The position numbers and the translations under genes are program-made. Source: DASVUC01 sp036387255 (GTDB taxonomy: Bacteria; Planctomycetota; Phycisphaerae; Tepidisphaerales; Tepidisphaeraceae). From it: a stretch of DNA of 9,389 nt. Below the pieces are notes generated by a model. That model did no database searches. It was not told the DNA's origin and saw only the letters and a list, made by a program, of their open reading frames with translations. Every line of letters starts with the position of its first letter. Within the stretch, counting starts at the first letter, position 1. Shown here piece by piece: positions 6,201 to 9,389 of this stretch. The stretch lies in NCBI GenBank assembly GCA_036387255.1, contig DASVUC010000304.1, positions 1 to 9,389 of the forward strand, given 5' to 3'.

Positions 6201-7904
6201 TCAAGAAGGCGCACCTTCATAAGTCCCGGTCGTCACATCCCCGGTCGTGTAATAGAACTTGTTGTTGATAAACGACGCCACGCCCGATGCGTGGGACACC
6301 GGCAGCGGCGTCACGTTCGTCCAGGTGTTGTTGTCCGGGTCATACGCCGTCACATTGTTAATCGCGTTTTGATACGTCGTCTCCCCGCCCAGTGTGAAGA
6401 TCCGGCCGCTCACCACGATTGTCGCGCTGTTGATGTGCGACCGACCGAACGGCAGCGCCGCCGCCGTCGTCCACTTGTCCGCCACCGGGTCATACACCTC
6501 GACGGCGCTCTGCGGCGATTCCGCCTGATCCTGGTTCTTCTGGCCGCCTATGGCGTAGATCTTCCCGTTGAGCGTGACCGCCCCCATGTGCGTCCGCGCC
6601 GTCGGCAGCGCCGCGCGCGACACCCATCCCGCGCCCGGGTTGCTCAAATCAAACGCCCAGTGCTCGCTTCGATCGGTCCGCGAAAGGTCTGATCCTCCGA
6701 AGAAGTGCAGCACGTTCCCGACCGCCGCCATCGCCCCGCCTCCTCGCGCCGCCGGCAGCGAAGCGATTGTCGTCCAAGTATTGGCGTCAACGTTGTAAAC
6801 CTGCACCTGCGACGTCGCGAACGTCTGAGAGCCGCCCGGCCCGCCGGTATATCCGCCAGCCAGGTAAACATTTCGGCCCACCGTCACTGTTCCCGCATGC
6901 GACACGCCCACCGGCGCCGCCGCGCCCGTTCCCCAAGTGTTCGTGGACGCGTCGAAATAATCCGTGCGCGTTGAATTGGTGGCCGAGAAATCCGTATATC
7001 CCCCAAAGAGATACAACCGGTTCCCAAACGTCGCCGTCGCCGCTTCGCCCCGTCCCACCGGCGCCGCCGTGCGGCTTGTCCACGTGATGTTCGTCGCCAG
7101 CGGAGACTTGTCGTTATCGATGATCGAGATCGTCGCCGCTCCCGATCCGACCGAGTAGCGGTTGGTGTCCTGGGCAATGTTCAGCGTAACCGTTTCGTTC
7201 CCCTCGGCGGCCGTGTCGTCGATCGTTTTCACGTTCACCGTCGTCTGCGATGCGCCCGCCGGAATGGTTACGGTTGAAGGAACGGCGTTGTAATCCGTGC
7301 CGCTCGTTGCGCTGCCCGTGGTGACCAGGGAGACCGCCAGCGCTGCCGCCGTCGATCCCGTGCGTGAAAGAGTGAACGATCCCGAAGCCCCTGCCTCCGC
7401 CGCGTTGGAGTTTGCCGTCACCGTCACCATCGGCAGGTTGCTGTTGGTCCCGCCGTCGTTGTCCTTGATGCGAATGGTCGCATTAGCGTTCGTGCTGGAT
7501 GTGCGGAACTTGCTCGAGTTATCGATCGTCAGCGTCACCGATTCCGTCGCCTCGACGATCTCGTCGTTCACCGGCCGCACCTTGATCAGCACGTTCCGCG
7601 CCCCCGCCGGGATAATTGCCGTCTTCCCGATTGATCCATAATCCAAGCCGTTGCGCGCCGTCCCGCCGATGGTCAGGTTCACAAACAGCGTGCGCGAGGT
7701 CGAGCCCGACCGATGCAGCATGAACTGCCGGATCGTCCCCGGCTCGCGCGCCGGCTTCAAAGACGTCGCATCAATCGACACCGTCGGCAGCGCAAACAGC
7801 ATACGCGACTCGAGCGGATCCATCACAACGGCGGGGGAGTGTACATCCTTCATAGACGCGTGATTGTGCCGCACAAAACGACCAGTGGCTAGTGGGAAAG
7901 ACAT
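6201..7904 (-). CDS. Surface protein: LEPR-like motif, two Calx-beta, kelch propeller
   Basis: A 567-residue extracellular-type protein. There is no ordinary signal peptide. Instead LESRMLFA (31-38) resembles the LEPR-XLL N-terminal motif of planctomycete exported proteins, with Ser for Pro. Two Calx-beta domains follow at about 40-150 and 158-265. Each has a GTA/GSATxGxDY strand, an IPAGA turn, an acidic E-x-x-E segment before VTLxI and a DND end, as in calcium-binding members. From about 273 a six-blade kelch-type propeller follows, each blade with an xPxxR-like start, a YxxGG-like strand pair and an NTW-like end. The last blade lacks the double Gly (YYTTGD), and the NITWTSRTA strand at 272-280 could close the ring. 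There is no Cys, and no C-terminal anchor or sorting motif. A role in adhesion or matrix binding is inferred. ATG at 7904 is the longest start. ATG at 7853 (MKDVHSPAVV) would also keep the LESRML motif, and neither has a clear Shine-Dalgarno sequence. Confidence 0.88.
   Translation of the reverse strand: MSFPLATGRFVRHNHASMKDVHSPAVVMDPLESRMLFALPTVSIDATSLKPAREPGTIRQFMLHRSGSTSRTLFVNLTIGGTARNGLDYGSIGKTAIIPAGARNVLIKVRPVNDEIVEATESVTLTIDNSSKFRTSSTNANATIRIKDNDGGTNSNLPMVTVTANSNAAEAGASGSFTLSRTGSTAAALAVSLVTTGSATSGTDYNAVPSTVTIPAGASQTTVNVKTIDDTAAEGNETVTLNIAQDTNRYSVGSGAATISIIDNDKSPLATNITWTSRTAAPVGRGEAATATFGNRLYLFGGYTDFSATNSTRTDYFDASTNTWGTGAAAPVGVSHAGTVTVGRNVYLAGGYTGGPGGSQTFATSQVQVYNVDANTWTTIASLPAARGGGAMAAVGNVLHFFGGSDLSRTDRSEHWAFDLSNPGAGWVSRAALPTARTHMGAVTLNGKIYAIGGQKNQDQAESPQSAVEVYDPVADKWTTAAALPFGRSHINSATIVVSGRIFTLGGETTYQNAINNVTAYDPDNNTWTNVTPLPVSHASGVASFINNKFYYTTGDVTTGTYEGAPS
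6204..7070 (-). repeat. Six kelch repeats within the surface protein
   Basis: Six consecutive protein repeats of about 45-52 residues are visible, with blade starts near residues 281, 330, 383, 433, 484 and 534. Recognisable units are LYLFGGYT, VYLAGGYT, LHFFGGSD, IYAIGGQK, IFTLGGET and the degenerate FYYTTGDV. Tryptophans near the ends (NTWGT, NTWTT, AGWVS, DKWTT, NTWTN) mark each blade. DNA identity between copies is not obvious, so the expansion is old. Confidence 0.8.
7110..7787 (-). repeat. Tandem Calx-beta domains within the surface protein
   Basis: Two copies of about 108-111 residues share the order RSGSTS/RTGSTA, then GLDY/GTDY, then IPAGA, then ATESVTLTI/GNETVTLNI, and end in KDND/IDND. 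The acidic residues expected for calcium binding are present in both. A short GGTNSN linker separates them. They probably form a rigid stalk between the N-terminal export motif and the propeller. Confidence 0.75.
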
Positions 7905-7964
7905 ACACCAACAGTGTCCGCCCCGCGCCCGTTTGTTTCAGCATCCGCTCCCCAAAAGTGCGAC

Positions 7965-9389
7965 TTATTTCCCCAGCGGCTGCACCTTCTGAATAAACAC
8001 ATTCGTGCTCAGCTTCCCCGCCGCCGCCGCATCCGTCACCGGGCGCAGCAGCGCCAACTTCGCCCCTTGGAATTCCGCAACATAAACCGCACCTGTTGAT
8101 GGATCCTCAACCAAATCCAGCGGATCCTGAAACTGCGAGAGCCCCGCAATGCCGCTGATGGTTTCGGTGATCTCTCCTGCCGGCCCCGGCGTCAGCACCA
8201 GGATGTCCTTCCCCCCGCTGAAGCGCGTCACCAGGATCTTTCCCTTCAGCGCCCCGCCAAACGCGCCCGAGCGGTATTCAATCATTCCGTTTGGAGAGAT
8301 GTGCTGCCCGAAGTCATACACCGGCAGCCGAAAATTCCGGTCCGGCTTTACGCCCTGTGCATACGCGCTCACCTCCAGCGGATCTGCTCCCGCCGTCGGA
8401 TTTCCCCCGTATAGCACGTATTCCCCGCGCGTCGGATTGGGATGCCCGTAATACCCTCCATCTTCCACCTTGATCAGGTAATCATCCATCGTGGTCGGCA
8501 CCTGCATCAGCGCCGGCGCACGCGTACCGTCATAAGGCCCCAGCCGATCCTGATCGATTCGCCGCGGAAACTTCCCCTCCGGCGATCCCGGCACATTCGC
8601 GCCCGCCGCCGATCCGTTCGTCCCCGCGTACAGATAGCCGTTCGAGTGCCACAGCAGATCAAACGAAACCCGCACCCCCGTCGCGAAAAGTCGCACCGGC
8701 GCGCCGGTGGCAAAAGGATCGTACTTGCCGCCTTCCTCCGTCTTCACGTCCACCGTCTCATCAATGGCGCGCACATCCGCCCGCAGAATCGCCGCCGACA
8801 GCAGCCGCTCCGTCCGATGACCCCACTTGGTATCCGGCGCGCCCATCGCCGTGTGCGAGCTTTGCGACCAGTACAGCGCCCGGTCCGGCCCGAAGACGAT
8901 CTGGTTATTCAAATGATCGCGCCACGATCGCGGCAGGTTCACAATCACATCGCGATACTCGTGCAAGTCATTCCCCGACACCCGCGAAATCTTCCCCGTC
9001 CAATCCGTCGCCCCTTCGAACGAAGGCCTGCCATTGGGGTTCAGCACAAGCTGCCCGTGGCTGATCCACAGGATTGGTTTCTCCTTCGAAGCCACCGGAT
9101 CAAAGCAGATCCCGGTGATCAGCCGAGGTCCGTGGTTGTGCTGGATCACCGTGTCAATGACCTGTTTCGTCCCCAGCGTCCCGTCTGCATTGATGTCGTA
9201 CCGCAGGATCGCCCCCTGCATCGTCCCGACATACAGCCGATGGTCCGGCCCGATTGCCAGCGAAGTGCAGATTTTCCCATCGCCCGGCATCTCGACCTTC
9301 TCAAACGCGATCGGATAATTCTCCGCCGCCTTTCCCCCGCCCGTCGTGAATGACATTGCGAACGGCAGAAAATCCCGCCCCTTCCGGTC
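7965..9389 (-). CDS. PQQ-type sugar dehydrogenase-like beta-propeller (5' partial)
   Basis: This is the C-terminal 474 residues of a glucose/sorbosone dehydrogenase-like (COG2133, PF07995-type) beta-propeller. The frame stays open through the right edge (DRKGRDFLPF precedes the first in-window ATG at 9356), and no Shine-Dalgarno sequence marks that ATG, so the gene probably starts beyond the window. Counting from that Met, landmarks are LAIGPDHRLYVGT (33-45), HNHGPRLITGICFDP (73-87), VRVSFDLLWHSNGYLYAGTN (228-247), GQHISPNGMIEY (350-361) and DPLDLVEDPSTGAVYVAEF (411-429). These fit repeated propeller blades with a family-style RLxTGIxFDP segment. Such enzymes oxidise sugars in the periplasm using PQQ, but many planctomycete members are uncharacterised and I cannot confirm all cofactor residues. 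Missing upstream sequence may hold a signal peptide and extra domains. The kelch gene follows 60 bases downstream in the same direction. Confidence 0.82.
   Translation of the reverse strand, partial: DRKGRDFLPFAMSFTTGGGKAAENYPIAFEKVEMPGDGKICTSLAIGPDHRLYVGTMQGAILRYDINADGTLGTKQVIDTVIQHNHGPRLITGICFDPVASKEKPILWISHGQLVLNPNGRPSFEGATDWTGKISRVSGNDLHEYRDVIVNLPRSWRDHLNNQIVFGPDRALYWSQSSHTAMGAPDTKWGHRTERLLSAAILRADVRAIDETVDVKTEEGGKYDPFATGAPVRLFATGVRVSFDLLWHSNGYLYAGTNGSAAGANVPGSPEGKFPRRIDQDRLGPYDGTRAPALMQVPTTMDDYLIKVEDGGYYGHPNPTRGEYVLYGGNPTAGADPLEVSAYAQGVKPDRNFRLPVYDFGQHISPNGMIEYRSGAFGGALKGKILVTRFSGGKDILVLTPGPAGEITETISGIAGLSQFQDPLDLVEDPSTGAVYVAEFQGAKLALLRPVTDAAAAGKLSTNVFIQKVQPLGK

Noticed and set aside
8442..9353. 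A 303-codon open frame on the plus strand opposite the sugar dehydrogenase-like gene
   Set aside because: The composition is Arg/His/Pro-rich without domains, and the minus-strand gene has consistent propeller motifs over the same bases.

Overview
The window looks like high-GC chromosomal DNA from a planctomycete, probably near the class Phycisphaerae. This rests on three things: an RpoN of planctomycete style (LTPRMIQSMEILQLP), a pseudopilin-like protein with an FTLVELLVV leader and a C-terminal FADGH motif, and a large surface protein with a degenerate LEPR-XLL-type N-terminal motif (LESRML). The lineage call is inferred from family distribution, not from a marker gene.

Layout. (1) 1-1278, plus strand: a housekeeping run with the 3' end of maf, a small three-helix membrane protein and a DUF192 lipoprotein. 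The last two overlap by ATGA. (2) 1357-3740, minus strand: rpoN (sigma-54) followed 50 bp later by a YqjF/DUF2071 protein. The DUF192 and DUF2071 genes converge on a 78-bp gap containing a GC-rich hairpin. (3) 3741-3917: a 177-bp divergent intergenic region with nested inverted repeats. (4) 3918-4709, plus strand: a lone metal-type (ZnuC-like) ABC ATPase. Its stop codon interlocks with that of the next, convergent gene. (5) 4706-9389, minus strand: four genes in one direction with gaps of about 60-65 bp. In transcription order they are a PQQ-type sugar dehydrogenase-like beta-propeller (5' end beyond the right edge), a Calx-beta/kelch surface protein, a small exported Cys/His protein resembling DUF2946, and a pseudopilin-like protein.

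How the genes may work together. The left part is ordinary housekeeping and regulation. The right part is an envelope or extracellular cluster: all four products appear exported or surface-related. The Cys/His protein and the pseudopilin lie beside the metal-type ATPase, which raises but does not prove a link to metal handling. No tRNA, rRNA, CRISPR array, insertion sequence or phage gene is visible. No gene-free stretch exceeds 300 bases. The more unusual points are the orphan metal ATPase, the Cys/His protein and pseudopilin beside it, a charged residue in the pseudopilin hydrophobic helix, and the structured rpoN/ABC intergenic region. None is strong evidence of a new system.
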